Below, one piece after another: positions 7,743 to 14,415 of a DNA stretch of 47,413 nucleotides. A program made the translations under genes and the position numbers. Location of the stretch: assembly GCA_944340905.1 (NCBI GenBank), contig CALVLT010000016.1, forward strand, positions 1-47,413. Reading direction: 5' to 3'. Each line of letters begins with the position of its first letter. Positions within the stretch are counted from its first letter, which is position 1. This DNA is from an uncultured Clostridia bacterium. Lineage in GTDB: Bacteria > Bacillota > Clostridia > Christensenellales > Borkfalkiaceae. The notes below the pieces were generated by a model that was given only the letters and a program-made list of their open reading frames with translations, searched no databases and was not told the DNA's origin.

Positions 7743-8552
7743 TTAGGAAATATTTATTTCAAACCCGTCTATGATATTAGTATAGTTATCCAAGGAAATA
7801 TACGCTAATGGATAATAGCTCAAACCCGTTGCTACTGCAATCAAATCAAACTGATGAATAAGATTACCTGCCGCATTGTAATATTTGATCGTATTCACGC
7901 CATAGGCGATCAATGTGTGATTTCCTCCATAGTGCTGCAGATAAACGTCCTCGGTGCCCGTCTCCGCCTCGAAGTCCGACAGGTCGATCAAAGTATAGTG
8001 TGAGACGAACAGCACAACGGGCTTTTCATTCTGAATGGACTGCTTGAACAAATTGGGCAGTATGGACTGATTGTAAACCCGCTGCGAGAAGGTGACGCTC
8101 CTGCCCTTTCTGCCCACATAGGTCGTCATGCCCGATTTGAACCCGTTGATGGTGGTGCCGCCCTCCGTATTGTTCGTGCCCATGTCCGAATACAGCTGAT
8201 TGATCACCGTCTGTACAGCTTCCGTCTGACCGGTGTACATTTTAATGCCGAAGATGACCCGCGTCGAGGTAAAATTTTCGATCAGATTATCATAGTACTG
8301 GTCGTAGTACCCCAAAACGATGGAACCGGCAACTGGCGCACACGGATTGAGGGTAGCAGCCGTATCATAATAGCGAGGTAAACCACCATCAATTATTGTT
8401 TCATCTTCCTGCTTGTATGAAAAGTGAATGGTCTCTTCAATGGTCTCTTCCCACGATGCGCCGTTGAACCCGTCCGCAAAGGTCATTTCCCGCGGAGCAC
8501 AGAACATGGGCGCCGCAAACAGAGCGCTCAACAACACAGTTGCCAATTTCAT
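7743..8552 (-). CDS. Secreted C39-like (papain-fold) peptidase
   Basis: A 269-residue protein with an N-terminal signal peptide (MKLATVLLSALFAAPMFCA). The core resembles peptidase C39-like domains. A cysteine at C71 in LNPCAPVAGSIVLGYYDQYY starts the catalytic helix, and a histidine at H212 in GGNHTLIAYGV fits the second catalytic position. Such proteins are extracellular cysteine peptidases or inactive relatives; the substrate is unknown. It is the middle gene between the ECF sigma factor and a membrane protein, with an AGAGAGG ribosome site. It contains no ABC transporter part, so it is not a bacteriocin exporter. AT content is higher than in flanking genes, which may mean transfer of the whole cassette. 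Confidence 0.7.
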   Translation of the reverse strand: MKLATVLLSALFAAPMFCAPREMTFADGFNGASWEETIEETIHFSYKQEDETIIDGGLPRYYDTAATLNPCAPVAGSIVLGYYDQYYDNLIENFTSTRVIFGIKMYTGQTEAVQTVINQLYSDMGTNNTEGGTTINGFKSGMTTYVGRKGRSVTFSQRVYNQSILPNLFKQSIQNEKPVVLFVSHYTLIDLSDFEAETGTEDVYLQHYGGNHTLIAYGVNTIKYYNAAGNLIHQFDLIAVATGLSYYPLAYISLDNYTNIIDGFEINIS

Positions 8553-8639
8553 AATATTACCTCTCTTGTGTAATTCTACTAAATATGACAGCTGCGGGCA
8601 GCAAAAAGATTCACGGCACTGGAAAATATTTGTCAGGTT

Positions 8640-9152
8640 TTATTTTTTTTCGTAATCTTCGCGGATCTTTTCCAGAATGCGGGCGTACCGGCGCTTTACC
8701 GTGACGTAAGAAATGCCGAGCTGTTTTCCGGAATCCTTCAGAGTGAGTCCCCACAGGGCGCGCATGACGAACAGTTTCCACTCTTCCTCCGTCAGCAAAC
8801 GGCTGATGTCGGTCAGCCATAAGTCGTCCCCGATCTCCTGCCCCGTCAGGTGTTCGTATCCGGTCAGACTGATCTCACGCCGCCGTTTTTGCAGAAGATT
8901 GATGGACTGATTTCTGGTCATGGTGATCATGTAACCGATATGGTTGGAGATCCGTTCGTCGTCCGGAAGATAAATGGCCTTCAGAATAACATCGGTGGCA
9001 ACGTCGCGGGCATCCTCGCTGTTGTGTAAGATGCTGTAGGCAGTAGAGCAGAGTTTGGCAAAGCATGCACGGTACAGAGTTTCAAGCGTGGGGTCGTCGT
9101 TCGGATCTTCACGCAATCGCCTTATAATTTTATCAAATTCTTTCCCGTTCAT
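8640..9152 (-). CDS. ECF-type RNA polymerase sigma factor
   Basis: A 170-residue sigma-70 family protein. Region 2 spans about residues 15-90 (LETLYRACFAKLCSTAYSILHNSEDARDVATDVILKAI is interrupted here by normal ECF spacing; key residues DARDVATDV). Region 4 spans about 112-168 with a helix-turn-helix (LTLKDSGKQLGISYVTVKRR). There is no region 1.1 or 3. It directs RNA polymerase to a small regulon, presumably including the two genes 90 bases downstream. A housekeeping promoter lies upstream. The ribosome site is weak (GGGA), and GGAGG lies further upstream than usual, so the start is fairly but not fully certain. Not assignable to a numbered ECF group by eye. Confidence 0.85.
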   Translation of the reverse strand: MNGKEFDKIIRRLREDPNDDPTLETLYRACFAKLCSTAYSILHNSEDARDVATDVILKAIYLPDDERISNHIGYMITMTRNQSINLLQKRRREISLTGYEHLTGQEIGDDLWLTDISRLLTEEEWKLFVMRALWGLTLKDSGKQLGISYVTVKRRYARILEKIREDYEKK

Positions 9153-9201
9153 CCCGCATTCCCTTTCCTCCGGCGCGTTCGCTTATCGGTGGATATGGAA
9201 C

Positions 9202-9230
9202 ATTATAACATTTTGACCAACCGTTGGCAA
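9202..9230 (-). promoter_or_regulatory. Sigma-A promoter of the ECF sigma operon
   Basis: On the minus strand TTGCCA (9225-9230), 17 bases and TATAAT (9202-9207), about 50 bases upstream of the sigma gene. The remaining bases to 9433 show no gene. Confidence 0.7.
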
Positions 9231-9433
9231 GAATTTCCAAAAATATCACTTGAATTTTCAAAAAAACTCCCCTTTTTCAAGCATTTTGCGGCAAAACAAT
9301 CGCGTGCAGGCGAATTTGCAGGATGGAAAACGACCGCAGACCGCCGCTTTGCCGCCCGGAAACACAGAAACACGCCCCTTGAACTTCCGTTCAGGGGGCG
9401 CGAAATATGTGCCGTAGCTCCGCGCGAGGCCGC

Positions 9434-10051
9434 TCATGCGATGGGCAGATTCTCGATGCGGTACTCCGCCAGGCAGGCGTCGCGCATGACGGGATTGAAG
9501 ATGCTGTTCTCGATCAGATAGCGCACGACGATGTCGCGCACTTCGTCGCCGCGGAATTCAAAGCCGCACACAGCGAGCAGGTTGAGCACGTCCTGCCACT
9601 GCATGCCGCACACGAGCGCGAGCGCCAGCACGGTGTTCTTTTCGGGATAGAGACTGCCCTTGACGATGCGCCGCCAGAACCGCGCCTCGATGTTCAGCTT
9701 TTCCCCCGCGCTCTGCGCCGTCTCGCCGCAGTGGCGCAGCGCCTCGGGCAGAAGTTTTGCAAACGTCGTCTTGCGGAACCTGTCCGAAATGCGTTCGCGC
9801 AGCGTGGGAAAGGAAAAGGAGAACGTAAAGGTCGTGTCCGCGAGCGATGCCTTGAGCTTTTCCAGCAGCGCGGCGCAGTCCTTCTGGTGGCACAACCGCA
9901 TACAGGAGGAATCGCGGCGGGCGATGTTGCCGTCCTGCGCAACATACAGAACATCGGGCATGACGTAGCCGTCGATGGCGCTCAGGCGCACATAGTCGGA
10001 ATAGAGCGCACAGAAATATTCGTCCAGCGCGGTCAGATATTCGCTCTTCAT
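9434..10051 (-). CDS. HTH-domain protein of the macro-associated type
   Basis: A 205-residue protein. The C-terminal 110 residues (FSFSFPTLRERISDRF, FWRRIVKGSLYPEKNTVLAL, QWQDVLNLLAVCGFEF, VRDIVVRYLIENSIFNP) resemble a divergent XRE-like module common in Clostridia, often found beside or fused to macro/ADP-ribose domains. The N-terminal 95 residues have no recognised domain. No signal peptide. The ATG at 10051 sits only 6 bases after a TATTAT -10 element and has no ribosome site, so the mRNA is probably leaderless. An in-frame GTG 18 bases earlier would overlap that promoter. Function unknown; a DNA- or nucleotide-sensing regulator is possible. Confidence 0.65.
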   Translation of the reverse strand: MKSEYLTALDEYFCALYSDYVRLSAIDGYVMPDVLYVAQDGNIARRDSSCMRLCHQKDCAALLEKLKASLADTTFTFSFSFPTLRERISDRFRKTTFAKLLPEALRHCGETAQSAGEKLNIEARFWRRIVKGSLYPEKNTVLALALVCGMQWQDVLNLLAVCGFEFRGDEVRDIVVRYLIENSIFNPVMRDACLAEYRIENLPIA

Positions 10052-10057
10052 GCCGCG

Positions 10058-10086
10058 ATAATACCACACCGCGCAAAAAAAAGCAA
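10058..10086 (-). promoter_or_regulatory. Promoter giving a leaderless transcript
   Basis: On the minus strand TTGCTT (10081-10086), 17 bases and TATTAT (10058-10063), with TG one base before the -10 (extended -10). The start codon begins 6 bases after the -10, so transcription should start at or next to the ATG. Confidence 0.65.
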
Positions 10087-10245
10087 GCGTTCTTGCCCAT
10101 GCCGCGCTCCGTTTTCTTCAGGATAATTCGTCCGCTTTGTGAATCGTTCGTTCAGGAAAATTTGCGTTCGGTCATTCTTTTGAGTGCGAATGACAAAGTT
10201 TTTTGGAAAACACCAAATTTTATGAAAGAATATCCCTGTAATTGC

Positions 10246-10274
10246 TTGCGTTTTTTGGAAATATCTGTTAGAAT
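10246..10274 (+). promoter_or_regulatory. Promoter of the DeoR-family gene
   Basis: TTGCGT (10246-10251), 17 bases and TAGAAT (10269-10274), about 30 bases before the ATG with its GGAGG site. Confidence 0.6.
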
Positions 10275-10305
10275 TTTACATAGAAGAAAATACGGAGGAA
10301 CTCAT

Positions 10306-11064
10306 ATGAAACGGGACAGAATCGAAGAGATCGCGGAACTTCTGGACAAGCGCGGCAAGCTCACGCTGGAGCAGCTTGACGAACAGTTCCCCAACGTCTC
10401 GCAGATGACGCTCAGGCGGGATCTGTTCCAGCTCGAGCAGGAGGGGCGCATCATCCGCGTGCGCGGCGGCGCCATGTCCGTCAAGGAAGTGCAGAAAGTA
10501 TCGGGCGAGCCGTACACCAAAAAAACGACCATCCACACGGACGAGAAGATCGAGATCGCCCAGAAGGCGGCAAGCCTGATCGACGAGAACTGTTCGCTCT
10601 TTATGGACGGCGGCACGACGGCCATGTACCTTGCCAAGGAAATGCCGGACAGGAATCTGCACGTGTTCACCAACGGGCTTGCCGTCGCCATCGAACTGGC
10701 GCAGAAAAAGAATCTGCACGTGACGATGCTGGGCGGACAAGTGATGAAAGACAACCTCTCCACCGCTTCCCCCGTCGCCAAGGCGTACTTCGACAACACC
10801 AACTTTGAACTTGCCATCATCTCCGCATCCGCGTTCACGCCCGAGAACGGCTTTTCCTGCGGGGCGCAGATCGAGGCGGACCTGTTGAAACAGGTGCGCG
10901 CCAAGGCGAAGGCGACTTATATGATGCTCGACAGCTCCAAAATCGGCAAGATCATGCCGTATACCTTTGCGCACATCGAGGATATCGACGTGCTGATCAC
11001 GGACGACAACTTCCCCGCCGACCTGAAAGAGGTGTTCACGCAAAAGGACATCGTGGTCATGTAA
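10306..11064 (+). CDS. DeoR-family transcriptional regulator
   Basis: A 252-residue regulator. Residues 1-57 form the DeoR winged helix-turn-helix (MKRDRIEEIAELLDKRG, VSQMTLRRDLFQLEQEGRIIRVRGGA). Residues 75-230 form the sugar-phosphate-isomerase-like sensor domain with the usual DGGTTAMYLA and FTNGLAVAIEL segments. Members bind phosphorylated sugars and usually repress adjacent sugar catabolism genes. Here no sugar gene is adjacent, and the inducer cannot be predicted. The ATG after ACGGAGGAACTCAT is chosen over upstream in-frame codons. It is one of the few plus-strand genes on this side of oriC. A strong terminator follows directly. Confidence 0.9.
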   Translation: MKRDRIEEIAELLDKRGKLTLEQLDEQFPNVSQMTLRRDLFQLEQEGRIIRVRGGAMSVKEVQKVSGEPYTKKTTIHTDEKIEIAQKAASLIDENCSLFMDGGTTAMYLAKEMPDRNLHVFTNGLAVAIELAQKKNLHVTMLGGQVMKDNLSTASPVAKAYFDNTNFELAIISASAFTPENGFSCGAQIEADLLKQVRAKAKATYMMLDSSKIGKIMPYTFAHIEDIDVLITDDNFPADLKEVFTQKDIVVM

Positions 11065-11067
11065 AAC

Positions 11068-11100
11068 TCCCCCCCTCGGGCAGCCGCCCGAGGGGGTTTT
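11068..11100 (+). terminator. Terminator of the DeoR-family gene
   Basis: CCCCCTCGGGC and GCCCGAGGGGG arms with an AGCC loop and a TTTT tail, immediately after the stop codon. Confidence 0.9.
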
Positions 11101-11710
11101 GCTGCTGACCCCTCATACCATTGTCTTAAGGGCAAGAGAACGTGGATTCCCGCCCCCCCTTAACACTTGTTTTAAGGGGGGATGGGAGGGATTATAGGTT
11201 CTGCGAGGGGATTCCTTCGTCGCGCTACGCGCTCCTACTTCGGCTTCGCCTCGTGCGCCGCTTCGCGTCGGGCGGAATGACGTAGTACCCCATGCTTGTT
11301 TCCGTCATTCAGAGCGAAGTGACGAATCCCCTTTACATTGTCTTAGGAGTTCGACACTATGCTCCCCTTGTGCAAGGGGGAGATGTCAGCATAACTGACA
11401 GAGAGGGTTGTCAAAACACGCTATAAACAAGCAACACAACCCTCCCGTCTTGCCTGCGGAAATCCACCCTCCCTAACACGGGGAGGGCTTTTTTCGCCCC
11501 CCTTAACACTTGTTTAAAGGGGGAATGGGGGGATTATAGGTTCTGCGAGGGGATTCCTTCGTCGCGCTACGCACTCCTACTTCGGCTTCGCCTCGTGCGC
11601 CGCTTCGCGTCGGGCGGAATGACGTAGTACCCCATGCTTGTTTCCGTCATTCAGAGCGAAGTGACGAATCCCCTTTACATTGTCTTACAGGCAAGAAAAC
11701 TCGATAAGCT
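11101..11710 (+). repeat. Mosaic repeats with tandem 195-bp units
   Basis: A gene-free stretch. Two nearly identical direct repeats lie at 11152-11347 and 11495-11688. Each starts with a CCCCCTTAACAC palindrome and continues with GAGGGGATTCCTTCGTCGCG. After a GC-rich middle it ends with the complementary GAAGTGACGAATCCCC and the ATTGTCTTA motif. Each unit could fold end to end into one long stem. Between them lies a different module with CCCTCCC arms (11432-11490) ending in a T-run, which resembles a terminator. Confidence 0.8.
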
Positions 11711-11751
11711 TCTTCTGAATCCCCGGACGATCGCGGGGTTTTCGTTTCCAC

Positions 11752-11861
11752 AAAAAAGGCGCCCGGCAACTGCCGGGCGCCTTCCGTGAACAGTAAGCAA
11801 TCATCTTTTTGGGGGGAAGACTTTGTCTTTTGTTCACTGCTCATGCTTTTTTGCATGAGTT
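11752..11861 (-). ncRNA. Candidate repressor-controlled structured small RNA
   Basis: A perfect minus-strand promoter (TTGACA, 17, TATAAT) ends at 11868, and a strong terminator ends the unit at 11752, giving about 110 nt. The RNA would form a 7-bp stem (CTCATGC with GCATGAG, 11840-11859). An outer 7-bp stem pairs GTGAACA with TGTTCAC (11831-11837 and 11786-11792). This encloses an AAGAC/GTCTT hairpin and an unpaired C6 run (11811-11816). C-rich loops in Gram-positive small RNAs often pair with Shine-Dalgarno sequences. A 69-codon frame starts at 11856 but has no ribosome site and runs through the terminator, so a peptide is less likely. Confidence 0.6.
11758..11781 (-). terminator. Terminator of the candidate small RNA
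   Basis: GGCGCCCGGC and GCCGGGCGCC arms with a 4-base loop. The minus-strand side is followed by six T residues (11752-11757). Confidence 0.9.
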
Positions 11862-11867
11862 ACCCAT

Positions 11868-11896
11868 ATTATAATCACCCAATGTACGATTGTCAA
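11868..11896 (-). promoter_or_regulatory. Full-consensus promoter of the small RNA
   Basis: On the minus strand TTGACA (11891-11896), 17 bases and TATAAT (11868-11873). The spacer carries the half-site ATCGTACATT, which recurs in the palindrome at 11902-11922, so the promoter is probably repressed by the divergent XRE protein. Confidence 0.85.
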
Positions 11897-11922
11897 GCAA
11901 AATATCGTACAATGTACGATAT
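11881..11922. promoter_or_regulatory. Operator of the small XRE repressor
   Basis: A perfect palindrome at 11902-11922 has arms ATATCGTACA and TGTACGATAT around one central A. The ten bases AATGTACGAT inside it (11911-11920) recur exactly at 11881-11890, 30 bases away, which is three helical turns and the same helix face. The upstream site lies in the small-RNA promoter spacer. The palindrome lies just upstream of the XRE gene. Autoregulation and repression of the RNA are inferred. Confidence 0.75.
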
Positions 11923-11954
11923 TTTTTTATGATTTCTGTAGCAGGGAGTTATGT

Positions 11955-12167
11955 ATGGAACTGAAGGATATTCAAGTGCGCCTGCGTGAGTGCATTGCCG
12001 AGAGCGGGCTGCCGCAAAAAGAGATCGCAAAGCGGGTGGGCGTTTCGCCGCAGACCATCTCCAAGTATATGAAAAAGGATGTCTTTCCCGCGCTCGACAC
12101 CTTTGCAAAGCTGTGCTGCGTACTGGACGTGACGAGCGATTTCATCCTCGGGCTGAAGGGGTATTGA
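11955..12167 (+). CDS. Small XRE-family repressor
   Basis: A 70-residue single-domain helix-turn-helix protein (LPQKEIAKRVGVSPQTISKYMKKDVFPALDTFAKLCCVLDVTSDFILGLKGY), of the phage-repressor/HipB fold. There is no sensor or dimerisation domain beyond the XRE core, so it probably binds as a dimer to the palindrome 30 bases upstream. The ATG at 11955 is 6 bases after GGGAG. An ATG 4 bases earlier is in another frame. The divergent consensus promoter and the shared operator suggest it controls the small RNA as well as itself. There is no toxin partner next to it and no phage gene nearby. Confidence 0.85.
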   Translation: MELKDIQVRLRECIAESGLPQKEIAKRVGVSPQTISKYMKKDVFPALDTFAKLCCVLDVTSDFILGLKGY

Positions 12168-12175
12168 TTTCTGCG

Positions 12176-12900
12176 TCCGCACATTCTGCGGGGGGATTCT
12201 TACTGCGGCTGCGCCCTCCGCTCTGCTCGCCGCCGCAGGCGGCACACGCCCGACACGTGCAAGGAATAGCTGCTTGCAGAAGTATTCCGCAGCCGTGGCG
12301 CACAAGAGCCAAAGGCTCGATGTAGGCGCAGCCGAAGTTATGACGTTTCCCTTGCTTACCGTCATTCCGAACAGAACAAATGCGAACCCACAGCACTCGC
12401 CAAAATATTTTCCTTGAAAAGATTTTGGCGAAAAGGGTGAAAAGCGCGGTATGCGCACCAGCGCGGTGCGCTGTGCGCGCGCTTTGAACGAAGGATTTTG
12501 CATTATCAGCGCAAAATCCGTGTCCGACGCGAGGACAACATGCCCGCTTGCGGAAGCATTTGTCCGAAGCGGCGCACGAGCGCGCAGCGCGAAGTACCGC
12601 AGGCGGCGCATTCCCTTGGCGCCGCCAAGATAGCAGGCGTTTCAGGCAAGGTATTTGGCGCAGCCAAATACCTGCAAAAGGCGCCTTGCCGCGACGCAAT
12701 CCCCTCATACGTTGTCTTAGGGGCAAAAGAACGCGGTGGTTCCCGCCCCCTTAACACGCGAATGCGTGTTAAGGGGGCGGGACAGGGTGGGAGCGTGCTC
12801 CGCACAAGGGGATTCCTACGGGAACATTCGTCCCCTCTGAATGACGTTGAACCACACCCCTCCCATCTTGCCTGCGGCAATCCACCCTCCCTTACACGAT
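12176..12900 (+). repeat. Mosaic hairpin repeat, copy R2 (longest)
   Basis: A gene-free stretch made almost entirely of mosaic modules. Bases 12216-12345 match 20572-20701 almost exactly. Hairpins lie at 12307-12319, 12398-12430, 12493-12519, 12615-12630 and 12650-12672, with an outer pair GGCAAGG/CCTTGCC at 12645-12651 and 12684-12690. After the ATTGTCTTA-type end (near 12715) comes a CCCCCTTAACACGC palindrome (12746-12777). A segment at 12850-12895 matches 11427-11475. Confidence 0.85.
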
Positions 12901-12929
12901 AGACAAGGGGCGGGCAAATGTGCTATAAT
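12900..12929 (+). promoter_or_regulatory. Promoter of the 118-residue hypothetical gene
   Basis: TAGACA (12900-12905), 18 bases and TATAAT (12924-12929). The predicted transcript starts only about 12 bases before the ATG but still includes AAGGAGG. Confidence 0.55.
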
Positions 12930-12948
12930 TGCCGATAAGGAGGCCGCC

Positions 12949-13305
12949 ATGACCAACGAGACGATCGCAAGCTATTTTTCCTTTTTGCTCGAGAGGGGGT
13001 TCGTGTTCGAGCGCGACTACAACAAGGGCACCGATTCCACCTGCACGCAAATCTACCGTTTCAGAAAGGACGCCGCCAACTATCTGGAGTACCGCGTGCT
13101 CAGCGCGCACGAGCGCACCCTGCTGGTCTGCGTGCGCGGGGAAAAGAAGTTCCCCTCTCCCGCCAGGCGCTATGCAGGGTTCGTGCGGCGGTGGAAATGG
13201 CAGCGGCTGTTCTCCGCCGAGCGCAAAAATATCTGGCGGCTGGACGCCGACCTGTGCCGCCACGAACTGGAACAGACTGGAACCGTGTTCGGGATCGGGG
13301 TATGA
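12949..13305 (+). CDS. Conserved-looking hypothetical protein
   Basis: A 118-residue soluble protein that I do not recognise. It is rich in Arg, Glu and aromatic residues (YFSFLLERGFVFERDYNKG, RWKWQRLFSAERKNIWRLD) with no signal peptide, membrane segment or metal motif. The start is well supported: AAGGAGG lies 5 bases before the ATG and a TATAAT lies just upstream. The next gene, a flavin reductase, starts 95 bases later with its own possible -10, so a shared operon is possible but not shown. It could be a small enzyme-associated or nucleic-acid-binding protein; no function is assigned. Confidence 0.6.
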   Translation: MTNETIASYFSFLLERGFVFERDYNKGTDSTCTQIYRFRKDAANYLEYRVLSAHERTLLVCVRGEKKFPSPARRYAGFVRRWKWQRLFSAERKNIWRLDADLCRHELEQTGTVFGIGV

Positions 13306-13400
13306 GCGGAATATCGCGGCAAAACCCGCGCGATACCCTGTTTGAGCGCGCCGCCGCGCGGGTATAATCATGGCGAAGAAAGCAAGGGGAGGTATTTGTG

Positions 13401-13973
13401 ATGCTGAAAGATCTCGGAGTCAAGCCGTATACGTTCCCGATGCCCGTTCTGATGATCGCCACGTATGGCGAGGACGGCAAAGTAGACGTGATGAACATGG
13501 CGTGGGGCGGCGTCTGCGCCGAAAACATGGTCGCGCTCAACATTGACGAGGGCCACAAGACGAGCGAAAACATCAAACAGCGCGGCGCATTCACGCTGAG
13601 CATCGCCGACATTCCGCATATCAAGGAGGCGGACTTCTTCGGCATCGCCACGGGCAACAAGATGGCGGATAAGTTCGAGCGCAGCGGCCTGCACGCCGTC
13701 AGAAGTGCGCGCGTGGACGCGCCCGTCGTGGAGGAATTTCCGCTGACGCTGGAGTGCAAGGTGGTCGAATGCCAGCATACGGCATACGGGTTCCGCGTGC
13801 TCGGCGAGATCGTGGGCGTGCTTGCCGACGAAAAGGTGCTCGACGAAAAGGGCAAGGTAGTTCCCGAAAAGCTCAACGCCTTTGTGTTCGACCAGTTCCG
13901 CAGCGGCTACTATGCCTTGGGCGAAAAGGTCGGTCAGGCGTGGCAGTCGGGCGCCGAACTGATGAAAAAGTGA
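13401..13973 (+). CDS. Flavin reductase family protein (FMN-binding split barrel)
   Basis: A 190-residue protein of the flavin-reductase-like family. The N-terminus (PMPVLMIATYGEDGKVDVMNMAWGGVCAENMVALNI) and AFTLSIADIPHIKEADFFGIATGNKMADKF are typical of the FMN-binding split barrel seen in clostridial NADH:flavin or FMN-binding oxidoreductases. It likely binds FMN in the cytoplasm; electron donor and substrate are unknown. ATG at 13401 is 8 bases after GGGGAGG. A GTG directly before it (13398) is an alternative. A TATAAT at 13363-13368 may be its -10. A strong terminator follows. Confidence 0.85.
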   Translation: MLKDLGVKPYTFPMPVLMIATYGEDGKVDVMNMAWGGVCAENMVALNIDEGHKTSENIKQRGAFTLSIADIPHIKEADFFGIATGNKMADKFERSGLHAVRSARVDAPVVEEFPLTLECKVVECQHTAYGFRVLGEIVGVLADEKVLDEKGKVVPEKLNAFVFDQFRSGYYALGEKVGQAWQSGAELMKK

Positions 13974-13992
13974 GAAAAACGGATTCGTATAA

Positions 13993-14034
13993 GCGCCGCC
14001 CCGCGCAGTTATGCGCGGGGCGGCGCACTATTTT
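13993..14034 (+). terminator. Terminator of the flavin reductase gene
   Basis: GCGCCGCCCCGCGC and GCGCGGGGCGGCGC arms (14 bp) followed by ACTATTTT, directly before the next mosaic repeat. Confidence 0.85.
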
Positions 14035-14345
14035 CGCCAAAATATTTTCTTTGAAAAGATTTTGGCGAGTATTTGAGTGACGGCTAAGTATGTGCGTCAT
14101 TCCGTCCGACGCGGAGCGGCGCACGCCCGACACGCGCAAGGAATGCCTGCTTGCAGAAGTATTCCGCAGCCGTGGCGCACGAGAGCCAAAGGCTCGATGT
14201 AGGCGAAGCCGAAGTAGGGGCGCAGCCCCGCCCGATGCGAGGAAAAATACCCGCTTGCGGAAGTGTTTTGACGACGCAGCGCACAAGGCGCAGCCGCAGT
14301 AAGAATCTCCTCGGGAGCAGTCATCCCCCCTGTCCTGCGCCCCCC
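14035..14345 (+). repeat. Mosaic hairpin repeat, copy R5
   Basis: It begins with the CGCCAAAAT-type hairpin (14035-14067). It then carries the module with GAGCC-AAA-GGCTC and GGC-GAA-GCC hairpins (14150-14215), near-identical to 12271-12345. The section 14221-14320 is the reverse complement of segments at 27255-27345 and 36350-36455, so modules occur in both orientations. A remnant of the CCCCCTTAACAC palindrome ends it. Confidence 0.8.
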
Positions 14346-14369
14346 TAAAACAAGTATTAAGGGGACAAG

Positions 14370-14402
14370 AAAAAGCGCACCCCTGCGGGGTGCGCCTTTT
14401 TG
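14370..14402 (-). terminator. Terminator of the 14416-15342 lipoprotein gene
   Basis: On the minus strand GGCGCACCCC pairs with GGGGTGCGC, followed by five T residues, 15-45 bases after the stop. Confidence 0.85.
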
Positions 14403-14415
14403 TTTGGCTGCCGTG

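Noticed and set aside
11152-11688. CRISPR array
   Set aside because: Only two long units, no short repeats with unique spacers, and no cas genes in the window.
11955-12167. Toxin-antitoxin or prophage repressor
   Set aside because: No toxin-like partner and no phage genes adjoin it; only the divergent RNA unit shares its operator.
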